This document shows positions 10,120 to 20,055 of a stretch of DNA of 64,000 nt, one piece after another. The stretch spans positions 1,550,001-1,614,000 of the forward strand of contig JAMYHL010000001.1 of NCBI GenBank assembly GCA_025531455.1, given 5' to 3'. The notes under the pieces were generated by a model that was not told where the DNA came from, ran no database searches, and saw nothing but the letters and a program-made list of their open reading frames with translations. This DNA is from Apiotrichum sp. Y4204 (lineage: Eukaryota; Basidiomycota; Tremellomycetes; Trichosporonales; Trichosporonaceae). The position numbers and the translations under genes were made by a program. The number at the start of each line of letters is the position of its first letter. The first letter of the stretch is position 1.

Positions 10120-12312
10120 CTAAACCTTACTGTTCTTATTGAGCTCATCCTCCAGGTGGACCTCCTCGACTTTTGCGTCAGTGTTGTCGTTCCCCATGTG
10201 GTGCTCGTCGCGCAGGCGGCGGGTGATGATGCCGTGGGCCTTGCGCGGCGACTCGGCGAACAGTTCGTCCATGTGCTCGAGGGGAATGCCCGAGGTCTCT
10301 GGGATGAGGAGGTAGACGATCGGGACGGAGACGAGCATGAGCGCCGCGAAGAAGAGATAGACGCCGTAGCCCATGGCGGTGAACATGTTCGGGGTGAAGC
10401 GGGCGATGAGGAACGCAAAGAGTCAGTTTGACGCGGCGATGAACGCCTGCGTCGCGGAGCGGATAAACGTCGGCATGGTCTCGGCGCCAAACACCCACGG
10501 CGTGCCGTTCCATGTGGGGCCGTAGAACATGGTCCAGATGTAAAACGCCGCGATGGCGGAGATGCCGCCGCTCGACAGCGTGTCCGACGGGTGCTGCGCC
10601 GGCTTGGCAACCGCGATGTAGACCGCAATCCAGATCATCGACAGCGCACCGCCGATGGACCCAACAATGAGCAGGATCTTGCGACCGAACCGGTCAACCA
10701 GCCACAGCAGCCACACAATCGCCACCGCAAACTTGATGAGGCCGAACACGCCGGTCGTGAGGAGCGAGGCGCTCGTGCCCGTGACTCCGATAGACTTGAA
10801 AACCGTAGGGCTCTGGGAAATGTCAGCTTTTGAGCAGCAAAATGATGGAAAAACCACAGAAAACGAGGCCGGAAAAAAAAAGCAAAAAAAAAAAAGAAAA
10901 AAAGAAAAAAAAAGACCCTGAAAAAGAAAAAAGACCCTGAATTTCCGCCACATCCGGGTGCCACACTCGCCACACCAAAAAAAAACACCACCAACTCAAT
11001 CCACAACATCGTTTCTTCTTTCTCTCTTCAACTCTCCAGTCCTCCAGAGCGTCTCTGGAGCTCTTAAAAGGTCACGTACGTAGTAGTTCACTGCGTTGAT
11101 TCCACAGAGCAAGCATTAGTCAATTTCCCACGCGATTTGACAAGAAATTACTCACGTTCCGTTTTGCATCGCAAAAAGCATGACACAAAGGCCCAGACGC
11201 TTCACATACGCGCGGTTCGAGAAGAGGGCCTTCATGGGGGCCATGACGCCGCTCCCTGCCCTCTCTTCGTCGTGCTCGATCGCGGATTTGATCTCAAACA
11301 TCTCCTCCTGGACGTAGCTGTGGTCCTGGGGCAGGTGGCGGATGAACGCGAGGTTGGCGAGTGCGCGGTCAAAGCGGTCGCGCGAGGCGAGCCAGCGCGG
11401 GCTCTCCTTGAGCGTGAGGCAGCCGAGTGCAAGGCAGCCTCCCGGGATGAGCTGCACCGCAAAGGGGATGATCCACTGGGTGTTCCCGTACGGAATGTGC
11501 TGGTTTACTGCGTGTCAGTGGGGGGTGAAGGTGAATGTGGCACTTGCTCCACATCGGCATCTCGGTCGCGTGACCAAGGCACATTCGTACTCACCTCCGT
11601 AGCCGATCCAAAAGCCGACGACGGCACCAATCTGCCAGCCGGCCTCGTAGATACCGATCAGGCGACCACGGATAGCCGGCGGCGACTGTGTGTGAGTAAA
11701 AGTCGAGAATCGAAAATGATGCGAAACGGTGAGCACACCTGACAGAGATCACTACCCGGCACCTATTACTCACAATTTCCGCAATGTAGATCGGGGTGAG
11801 GTTGCTTGCCGCACCGACGGACCATCCAGCGATCGCGCGGCCGGCATACATGATACCGAGGCCGGTCTTGTGGGACGCGACGACCTGGAGGACCGCGCCG
11901 ACCTGGAAGATGAGGGCGGCAGCAAAGAGGCCCCACTTGCGGCCCCAGTAGTAGCCGAGGAAATAGGCCGAGAGCGCGCCAAAGAAGCAGCCGGCCTCTG
12001 TAGGTCAGTCTGGAGCACATAATGTTGTCACAAACGCAGCACTCACGGTAGCACGAAACAATGTTGGCGGACAGCAGGTTGAGCTCGGAGGTCGGCTTGC
12101 CCGTGAGGCCAAACTCGTCGCGGAAGCTCTTGAGCGCCATTGACGATCCGATGAATGCAGACTGGAGTCAGCGCACGCCGCCACCTCTTGTCACCCACAT
12201 CATATCCAATCATCACACTGGCCCAGCAGGCCATGGACGCGAAAAAGTAGACGCGCCAGTTGTACACCTCCTTGGGCGTCGGGCGGTCTTCGACGATTGT
12301 GAGTTTTACCAT
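10120..12312 (-). pseudogene. qutD: Quinate permease (QutD/Qa-y type), apparently inactivated
   Basis: Seven exons (12312-12199, 12161-12047, 11997-11774, 11685-11595, 11507-11156, 11104-11080, 10812-10120) rebuild a 538-codon frame close to the fungal quinate permease length. The N-terminus (MVKLTIVEDRPTPKEVYNWR) is the family signature, followed by MIGYD/SAFIG, YQAGCFFGAL, PPAIRGRLIG, GINAVNYYSPTVFKSIGVTG and PETSGIPLEHMDELF. Two lesions are seen. First, the intron before the 25-nt exon ends in TG rather than AG; the branch site CTAAT is present, but the only nearby AG would shift the frame. Second, in the motif AASN-W-LFAF, the Trp codon is TGA (10423-10425), about 90 codons before the natural stop. 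Everything after the stop is still conserved, so the damage is recent, or the TGA (followed by C) is read through. Confidence 0.85.
10813..11079 (-). other. 267-nt intron with a long pyrimidine (T) tract
   Basis: Inside the permease pseudogene, this intron is far longer than the 30-60 nt introns around it. It carries T-rich runs on the minus strand (complement of 10871-10933) broken by single C or G bases, plus a short direct repeat ending AGACCCTGAA on the plus strand. It could be a slippage-expanded polypyrimidine tract. Confidence 0.7.
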
Positions 12313-13127
12313 TGTGCGGGGGAGTGAGTGTTCGATGTGGGGAAAAGTGAAGAGCGCTACATGTGCAGAAATAAATAGGTACTCGAGAGTTTCGGGAAAC
12401 ATCTGAGGGGACGCTGACGACATTACGACATGACTTCTCGCTAACTGACCCGCCTGACCCGCAGGGCCAGGCCCGGCAATCCCCCGGTCGCGCGAGCCCA
12501 CTCTTGACCAGACCAATCAGCAATGTCCAGGGCGATAAACTCTAATGAATAAACTCCGGCGCCGAGGCTCCGGAAACGAATCGGCGACTCCCGCAACGGT
12601 AGTGGGCGGTCCGGCGATGCGGTCATTGCCGCCGGGGCCACGGGGGCAGGGAGCCATTGCCGCACGGAGAGCTTTTAGTTGCCGATGCCAGTCACCAACT
12701 GTCCTCCACACAAAGTCTTCCGACACCCTCCGACACGTCTGCACGGCGCATCACCCCAAACCGCGGTGACGCCGCGGAGCGTCGGTCGTGAGATCTTTGC
12801 TGCTGCGAAGCTGCGATATCCATGTACAGTGTTCGAAGATAGCACCGGACGTAGCAACTCCGAAATGTGGGGATCGCGGACCCCATGACGGGGCCCACCA
12901 ACATCGGTGACTTGGCATCGCGGTTGGGGCGCTTACAGGTCTACGACTCTTATGACTTTTCAGTAGCGTACTGGTGACAGCCGGTCGCCGCTGTCTTGTG
13001 TTGCCTTGACTTCTTCACTCTTATTTGGCTATCACGCTGCTCCTCGTCGGTCGCCGCTGCCTTGAACTACCTCGACTTGTGACTCTTATTCGCTATCACT
13101 CGCCGCTCCTCACCACTTTGTCCTACA
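12313..13127. promoter_or_regulatory. Divergent promoter region of permease and dehydrogenase
   Basis: An 815-bp region between two divergent start codons (12312 minus, 13128 plus), presumably co-regulating both genes. The plus-proximal end contains a 66-bp imperfect tandem duplication (12982-13113). I did not find a full match to the palindromic QUTA/QA-1F consensus from ascomycetes. Confidence 0.55.
12982..13113. repeat. 66-bp imperfect tandem duplication before the dehydrogenase ATG
   Basis: Units at 12982-13047 and 13048-13113 share CGGTCGCCGCTG, CTTGA/CTCGACTT, ACTCTTATT and GCTATCAC. They end 15 nt before the ATG at 13128, so the copy probably lies in the 5' leader or core promoter. 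Confidence 0.75.
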
Positions 13128-14252
13128 ATGACAGTCACCATGGCCGCACACAAGGACGTCTACCTCTTCGGCTACCCGATCGCGCACTCTGCCGCGCCAA
13201 AGCTGCACAACCTCGTCTTCGAGTCGATCGGCAGCCCGTGCGAGTACCAGCGCTGGTCGACGTCCAAGGTGGATGGCAGGATGCTCGACGAGCTGCGGAG
13301 CCCGTCGTCCGGCGGCGCTGCGTGAGTCCTGGGGATCAGTGCTGGAAGCTAACCCCCAGAGTCACCATGCCGCTCAAGACCGAGGTCATCCAGTACCTCG
13401 ACGACGTCTCCCCCGAGACGCGCGCCACAGGCGCGTGCAACACGGTCGTCCGCGTCACGGACAGCGATGGAACGGTCAAGCTCTGCGGGACAAACACGGA
13501 CACAATCGGTGTGCGTAACGCGCTCCTCTCCGCGCTGGCGACACAGCACGCAGGAGTCTCCATCGGCTCGACGGCTCGGTATGCTCCAGGGCAGGCATCA
13601 GGGATGGTGATTGGCGGCGGAGCCACCACCCGCTCGGCCGTACACGCGCTCTACACGCTGGGTATGAACCCGATATTCCTCGCCAACCGCGATGCGGGCG
13701 AGGTGCGCGACACGATCGCGCACTTTGACGCCTTGTCGGATCCTGCGGACGCCAACAGTCTCCGCCTCATCCACCTCCAGAGTGTGGACGACGTCGAGGG
13801 CCACCTCGGCCCGGGCAGTGGGACTCCCAGTGTCGCGATGATTGTCGGCGCCATCCCCGCCATCCCGCCAAAGACGCTTGAGGAACGCATGGTGTACACC
13901 ATCGCAACACATGTGTTCACCCTCCCCTTCGAGTCATCCGGCACTCCGAATGCTGATGCCCTTCCCGTCCCGTCGCCCCGCTTATTCCTCGACATGGCGT
14001 ACAAGCCGCGCGAGACGCCACTGCTTAAAAATCGGGACTGCCCTCGGGTGGCGGCCCGTTGGGGGCATCCAGGCGATGATTGAGCAGGGCCTCGCGCAGC
14101 AGCGCATGTGGCTCAAGGGCACGACTAGCGCGGCCGTCGCGTGTGATGAGTCACTCCTTGATGCCGAGGCCGTGCGCAGGGCGAGGGTGTTTGTAGAGGA
14201 GCTCAAGGATATTGTCCCTGATGGACCGGAAGTCGACAGGTCGAAGGAGTAG
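13128..14252 (+). pseudogene. qutB: Quinate/shikimate dehydrogenase (QutB/Qa-3 type), frameshifted
   Basis: NAD-dependent oxidation of quinate to 3-dehydroquinate (or shikimate to 3-dehydroshikimate), first step of the pathway. Exons are 13128-13321 and 13360 onward (38-nt intron). The order of motifs is correct: GYPIAHSAAPKLHN, AVTMPLKTEV (substrate Lys), GACNTV, GTNTDTIG, VIGGGATTRSAVHAL (nucleotide site), VGAIPAI and DMAYKPRETPLLK. Directly after LLK the frame runs into nonsense and stops at 14083, but the +1 frame continues with GWRPVGGIQAMIEQGLAQQ, the invariant C-terminus, to a stop at 14250-14252. One extra A in the AAAAA run at 14027-14031 explains it. No intron can rescue the frame. 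It may be a real mutation, a sequencing error or a +1 shift at CTT-A. A second ATG at 13140 has the better start context. Confidence 0.85.
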
Positions 14253-14640
14253 TAGTTGTAGCAGTGATGTATTTGGTTTGGAGCAGTATCTATTCTCCAA
14301 GGTGTCCCCGTCGACAGTGAATCGCAAATGAGAATGACATGCCACAAAGTCACAAGTTACAACTTTCATCACCAGCCCACTACAGTGCATTAGACACCAA
14401 AAGACTTTACGCGGTTGTGCTCCCGGCCCCTCTTGAACCTCTTGTACATGCAAACTGCACAGCAGGGTGTCATTTGGAACCCGTCCCCCTCACAAGAGGA
14501 GCCACTGAGCAACTGTGACCAAGTGGTACATGGATGTGGGAAAGCATTCTCACCGCAGAACGATCTCAGGCGCGTGAAGACTTTTGGTGACTACAGTACT
14601 ACACAGATGGCATCAAGTTAAAGTCAACCAATACACAATC
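14253..14640. other. Intergenic, shared 3' flank
   Basis: Between the convergent ends of the dehydrogenase and the dehydratase. No gene or RNA seen. Confidence 0.5.
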
Positions 14641-15758
14641 CTACGAGCAAGCAGCATACAGCCTCTGGAGGCCGTGGATTCCCCGATTCCCATGCCTCTC
14701 CACCGTGTCCGGTTCCGCATCGTCCAGCGAGGCATTAAACACCTCGAGGCTCCAGCATCCCGTGTATCCCATCTTGACGAGTGCCCGCGTAAACTCCACG
14801 ACGGGGAGGTATCCCTCGGGCTCCATCGGGAAGACACGCATCTTGCGGCTCCACGCCATGCGGCTCGGGAACGTCGGGTACGATGAGATGGGCGATGCGG
14901 GGCGCGCGGCGTCCGCAATCTGGTACAGGAACACCTTGTCGGCAGGTATGGTCGTCGCGAGCTTGTCGAGATTCTCACTCAGCGCCGACTCGGGGAGCAT
15001 GCGTCGGCCATCTGGCGCAGACGGGTCCGCCCATGCCTGTCCACTGGACGTCAGCAACGAAAGTATAAGCCCACTCACAGGCAGTTGAACGAGTCGAGGA
15101 TAATGCCCACATTGGGGCGGTTCACGAGATCGACGACCTCCCACACGAGCTCCCAGCGCGCGACGGCCGTGCCCCACGCAAGGGGCTCAAACCCGACGCG
15201 AACGCCATACTTTTCAGCAATGTAGCCCAAGTGCGTAAAGGCGACAACGAGGTCGTCGCGGTACAGCTCCCAGGTGGTAAAGTCCTCGGGGTCAAAGGGG
15301 AGGAGGTTGGAGCACACAAGCAAGAGGTCCGTGTTCATAGCGGGCATGAGGCGAAGGTAGCTCTCCCCGCGGTCGAGCGCGACCTTTAGGCGGGGCGGGA
15401 GGGGTTTCCCGGACTTGACTGCGTCTGCCGCGCCGGTAAAGCCTTCAAACTGGCGGAATGGCTGAAAACAGGTAACTTGGAGGCGGGCGTCGCGTGCAAG
15501 GCGCCCGATGGCGGTGGCGCACATGAGCTCGAGGCTCGCAACGTCGGAAACGGGCACCCAGTCGGCATCGGTGAAGAGATCCGCGTGGTGTCCCGAGTTG
15601 ACCTCGGTGACGAACGCCTCAAAGTCGGGAATGAAGATTTCGATCGCGTCGTAGCCCAGCTTGGCGGCCGCGCGAATCTTGGTCGGCAGCGTGTGGTGTG
15701 CGCAGCTGCCGAGCGAGAGCGAGGCGATGGAGAATGTAGGGTGCGTGGGGGTTACCAT
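14641..15758 (-). CDS. qutC: 3-dehydroshikimate dehydratase (QutC/Qa-4 type)
   Basis: Converts 3-dehydroshikimate to protocatechuate, the committing step of quinate catabolism. Two exons (15758-15079 and 15043-14641, 35-nt intron) give 360 residues, typical for the fungal enzyme. It belongs to the sugar-phosphate isomerase/AP-endonuclease TIM-barrel family. Candidate metal ligands sit where expected: DAIEIFIPDFEAF near residue 33, a Glu in VGFEPLAWG near residue 192, Asp and His-region in IILDSFNCLGQAWADP at the splice junction, and Glu in CWSLEVFNAS near residue 335. The start at 15758 is the first in-frame ATG. It is transcribed divergently from the dehydroquinase. No break is visible, in contrast to the permease and dehydrogenase. 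Confidence 0.9.
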
Positions 15759-16681
15759 GGTGAGATGACAGTTGCTGGGATGGGACAACAGCAAGAGGTT
15801 TTGAGATGGTTCATGTCGCTAGAAATGTTGGACGAAACACCGGGCTGCCAGAAACCCACACGGCTACAGACGGGCAGGTGGCCAAGTGGGCTCTGCCGCT
15901 CGCGCTCCGTCCCGCAAGCCAGCTCGTGCATGTCGACCAGTGCCAAGCGCGGGATAAGAAACCCGGTCGGCGTCTTTTCGGTGCCTGTGGGCTAGGTTGC
16001 CGAGGTGGGGCCTCGTTTGGACATGTGGGTCCGGAATATCTTCGGGCCGGTGGCCCCCGAGCGGACCGAAGCACGACGTCCGCAATGTCGGGCTGACACC
16101 GTGAATGCGCAGACGGCGACCGTCGCACTCGGCGCCGTGATGTCCATGTATGACGCGACTCAACAGCGTACCGCGGCGTTCCCGGTCTGGGTGCGGTAGT
16201 GATGCAGTTCTAATCGCCGAGAAGTGAACATCGGAGAATCTCTGCCCGACATCGCTGTGGTGGACGCGGTCCTGTGACGCACACAACTGTCCATCGTTAT
16301 CCAATCAGCCCAGTCGGCCCTCGTATCTGCCCCAGGTCCGGGAAAGACACCTCCAGCGACCGCTTATCGCGCCGTGCTTTCGCGTCCGGGCGCTACGTGT
16401 GGGCAGAAGGCTCCGCGTCCGGTCGCTTAATGGCTGGGCGCTTCGCGTGGGCAGGAGCCTTCGTGTCCGGCGCTACGTGTCGTCACGATGGCGGATATGA
16501 GATTGTGGCGGACATGAGATTTCCAGACCTCTAGCAACGGCGGAGCGGGCCGGAGCTTTAGAGACTGCTGTTCACCAACGCTGTGGGCCGACGAATAAGG
16601 TGCGAGAGATTGGACAGTGATATGATAGCGCCCAATCAATGATCCTGGAAAGGCAACTCACCATTCTCCCACTCTCCCACA
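15759..16681. promoter_or_regulatory. Divergent promoter region of qutC and qutE
   Basis: A 923-bp region between divergent start codons. It contains a pair of 35-bp imperfect direct repeats (16388-16422 and 16436-16470) with a third partial copy, and a small repeat GGCGGAYATGAGATT at 16490-16520. These are candidate regulator-binding arrays. ORFs here are arginine-rich shadows. Confidence 0.5.
16388..16480. repeat. 35-bp imperfect direct repeats in the qutC/qutE promoter
   Basis: Units at 16388-16422 and 16436-16470 match at about 28 of 35 positions, sharing GGGCGCT, CGTGGGCAG and GTCCGG. A third partial copy (CGGCGCTACGTGT) follows. Possibly an upstream activating array. Confidence 0.65.
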
Positions 16682-17203
16682 ATGACCATCAACGTCCTCT
16701 TGATCCACGGCCCAAACTTGAATCTGTTGGGCACGCGCGAACCCGAGACATACGGCCGTGAGACGTTGGGGGACATTGAGGCGCGTGCGGCTGCGACGGC
16801 CGAGCGGGAGGGCGGGACGCTCGTCGCGTTCCAGAGTAACTCTGAAGGTGCGCTCGTTACCCGTATCCACGAGGCTAGGACCGAGGGCATCGATGGGATT
16901 GTTATCAATGCTGGTGAGTTGGAAATACTTGGGGAGAGCTGACAACAGGCGCGTACACCCACACTTCGATTGCCATCCGCGACGCACTCCTCAGCGTCGA
17001 GATCCCGTACATCGAGCTGCACATCACCAACGTCCACGCTCGGGAACCGTTCCGCCAGCACTCTTACCTCGCTGACAAGGCCGTTGGCGTTGTGTGTGGG
17101 TTTGGAGTGCATGGTTATGGTGAGTCGGATTGCGTGAGTGCAATGCTAATGGACAGACTACGCTGTCACTCATGTGTGCAGGACGTTCAAGAAGCGGGCT
17201 TGA
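16682..17203 (+). CDS. qutE: Catabolic type II 3-dehydroquinase (QutE/Qa-2 type)
   Basis: Dehydrates 3-dehydroquinate to 3-dehydroshikimate. Three exons (16682-16913, 16949-17119, 17157-17203; introns 35 and 37 nt) give 149 residues, the family length for dodecameric type II enzymes. Motifs are [16 protein letters not shown] with the catalytic Tyr, [26 protein letters not shown] with the substrate Asn, [17 protein letters not shown] with the catalytic His/Arg flap residues, and GFGVHGYDYAV at the end. It is intact and divergent from qutC. Type II dehydroquinase beside the dehydratase is the hallmark of the fungal quinate cluster, separate from the biosynthetic AROM polypeptide. Confidence 0.92.
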
Positions 17204-17454
17204 GGGTGGAGCTTGGGTCATCGGTTGTAAGAGATGTAGTGTACAGTTATGAGATAGGACTTGCCCATCAGGTGTCAGCGGGCTGCGGTAAGGTCAGTCG
17301 AGCGCTGTCCAACCAAGGCTATACGGCAGGTACTCGTACATTCACTTTCCTGCTCCTAATCAAACACACAAACACAACACACCATCGACATACACATACC
17401 AGTCCAGGGCATTTCTGTGTTTTCCGTTCTTCCTGCTGCAAATCGCCAGGTCGC

Positions 17455-19181
17455 TCACATCTTGGCCTTCCACGTCTCGTCCCAGCCAGGGGGCGCGAAC
17501 GCCCATCCCGACTGCTCGGTGACTTCGATAAGCTTGGTCGCGACGCGGAGGAAGAGGGTGCCGTCGACGTCCGCGAGGCCAGGGAGCGCCTCCCCGCCGT
17601 TGTCGGAGATTGCGCCGGGGATGGTCGAGGCCGCGACGTGCCCGAGCTGCTGGGAAAAGTAGACGAGGGAGCGGATCGCCTTTGGAACGTGTGCCTCTGG
17701 CTATTAGCGTCACTGTTAATAATCTCCACCCACCCTCGGCTTGGAGCGCGCCGGTGATCACATCAAACCACGGGTTCTCGTCCTCGTTCATCGGGAACTC
17801 CATCGCCGACTGTGCAAAGATCTGCGGGCGGCCGCGCGCGAGGAGCATCTGGAAGACGGTGATGAGGAACGTCTGGAACACTGCGCGCCGCTGAATCGCG
17901 TTTGCGACAGCACAGTAAGCCGGGATGAACAGCGCAGCGGTGACCGTGTGCATCTGGAGTGAGCATGCGGGGAACACATTGTCACACGCTCGGTACTCAC
18001 GAGGAAAAAGTCCATGCGGACAGGGTATCCCGGGCGGGACGTCGCGCCCATGATGAGGGTGACGAGCCACGCGAGCTCGCCCATGCGCTCGTGCACGCCT
18101 TGGTCCGACATGTCGTCGAGGTTCCAACGCGCGACAAGGTCGTGGACCTTGCGCACGCGCTCGGGGCTCGCGGCGGTGGTGAGGCGCTCGTTGATAGATG
18201 CGTCCTTGTACGGGCCGGGGTGGAGGGACGGGTCGGTGTAGAACTCGGCGAGCAGGCCCAGAAGCGGGAGGCTCGGGCCCGACGCGGGCGCCAGCGGCTG
18301 GTACGGCCACCCCGAGGGGAACATGGGCGCGACGGTCGTGCGGGGGCTGACACAGTTCTGCGCGAGTCTGGCGTCAGAGGAGTAATTGGTAATGCCGGAT
18401 CGACTGAGCTCCAGGAGGGTTGGTAGGATCACTGATCTCTGCGTGTTGCGATATGCACGAGCACGGGGAGGATTGTGACACAATAGGAGTTAGATTCTAG
18501 TTCACACGCACCCCTCAGCAAGGACAACATTGTCCCCGAACTCGAGGCCGTATCCGATGTGGATGAACGGGTGGACGACGCCGCCCACGAGGCCTGTGGT
18601 CATGCACACGGCGGGGGCGTTTGCCTCGGCGCTGAAGAGGTAGTGCCTAGCCGTCTCGAGGGGGCCGAGACGCTCAATCTCCTTGTGGAAGAACGCGAGG
18701 TAGTGCGAGTACGCGCTGGTGTGAGCTCCCGAGCTGCAGTGGCTCTCACCCCTTCTTGAGGAACGAGCTGGGGTCGGTCCAGTTCTTGCTCGTGATGGGT
18801 GTATCGGGGATACCGCGGATCTCGTCAAAGCGCTTGCCCTCGACGGGATCGAGGACGGCGTGCGAGTCGCGGTGCGCCTCCCAGTCGGCCTCGAGGCGGG
18901 CGGGCGTCGCGCCGAGCGCGTACCGCGCGAACAGCGAGTGGGACATGTGGTTGTGCGCGTCTGCTTTTAGTATTCGTCGCAATACCAGACTCACAGCGAC
19001 TCGGGTCGGCATGGTAGATGTCGTATGCGCGGTCGTTCTCGGTGATCAGGCGGCGGACGGTGGCGGTGCTCTGCGGCGTCGTGCCCACGAGCTTGAAGAT
19101 GTTCGAGGGGCGCGCCGTCGAGGGCGGAAAGTGCGCGGCGAGCGCAGGCGGGCGGGCGGCTGCGTGTGCTGCGTGCGCCAT
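17455..19181 (-). CDS. Questin oxidase-like protein
   Basis: Six exons (19181-18995, 18963-18750, 18715-18512, 18367-18001, 17953-17734, 17696-17455) give 477 residues, close to other fungal questin oxidase-like proteins. Family-like features are [16 protein letters not shown] near residue 66, the central [17 protein letters not shown] near residue 175 with conserved His residues, and [23 protein letters not shown] near residue 310. The family catalyses Baeyer-Villiger-type ring opening of aromatic polyketides in ascomycetes; whether this yeast protein does so is unknown, and no polyketide synthase is in the window. It lies directly downstream of the quinate genes (250 bp from qutE, convergent), so a role with aromatic or cyclic compounds is possible. 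No break seen. Confidence 0.78.
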
Positions 19182-20055
19182 TGTGGAGGAGAGTGTGGGT
19201 GTTGAGGATGTGATGAACGTGGGATTGCAGATGTTAATATACTCCTTGCCGGGAGAGTGAATCAGAGACGAGCGATGAGTCACACTGCTGTTGTTCAGTG
19301 GAAGTGGACGTGGATTGTTCGGTGTCCGAAGCTGTGATCGATAAGGTTCAGCGTATCAGTCATCCGCCAGCGTGGAAAGCATGTCATGCTGTCGGTGTTG
19401 CCGCGGCATGGCCTTCTGCCCGTGTACCGTGTACCACTGTTCGCGATGAGATGCGAGGCCGGGGGTTGTGGAATGGAGAACAATGACAATGACTGGAACG
19501 ACGTCACTGTAAAGAATCACAGGAGGGGAGTGGAGTGATGCCATAAGCAACCCTCGGTACTGTATACCTCGGTGAGCGAGGCAAGTGGCAACAGACAATG
19601 CAGCATGACTCCTGTTCTGGTATCCCATGCACAATGCACGTGGGAGCAGTCAAAGCAAGACGCGACAAGGCGAAGTGCATTGCATCCTGCTGTCCAATGC
19701 TAGCAGTGCTCGTTCTTCATCTCGTTATCCTCAATGATGACAAGAGTATGGAGAATATACTTTTGCACTATGACATCAGCCGGAATGCAGCAGGAGGGAG
19801 ATCGTCGTCGCGATCGAGAACAAGTGCCATTTGTTGGTTGTTGCGGTTGTTCCGGATGTTGCTGTTCTCTGCATCAGCAGAGCTATGCTGCACGCTGTGA
19901 AGACGGGATCCCAAGTGCCCATGTGCCATGGAGGCAAGCCGCGGCCCCACCTCCCATGTCAGTGAAGCAGTACACGACAAAGACGTGCATCATCCTCCAA
20001 CAAGAGTCCATAGTCCGTCAATCAAGGATACACAAACATTAGGCTGTCATTACTA
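19182..20055. other. Intergenic stretch
   Basis: Promoter region of the questin oxidase-like gene plus the 3' flank of the membrane protein at 20056. No gene seen. Confidence 0.5.

Noticed and set aside
14020..14080. Intron that could repair the dehydrogenase frame
   Set aside because: The only GT...AG pair is about 27 nt and would remove conserved GWRPVGGIQ residues; conserved sequence is already in the second frame before it.
12313..16681. Full palindromic QUTA/QA-1F binding sites in the quinate promoters
   Set aside because: Only isolated half-site-like TTATCC or GGATAA words were seen, not the palindrome with correct spacing.
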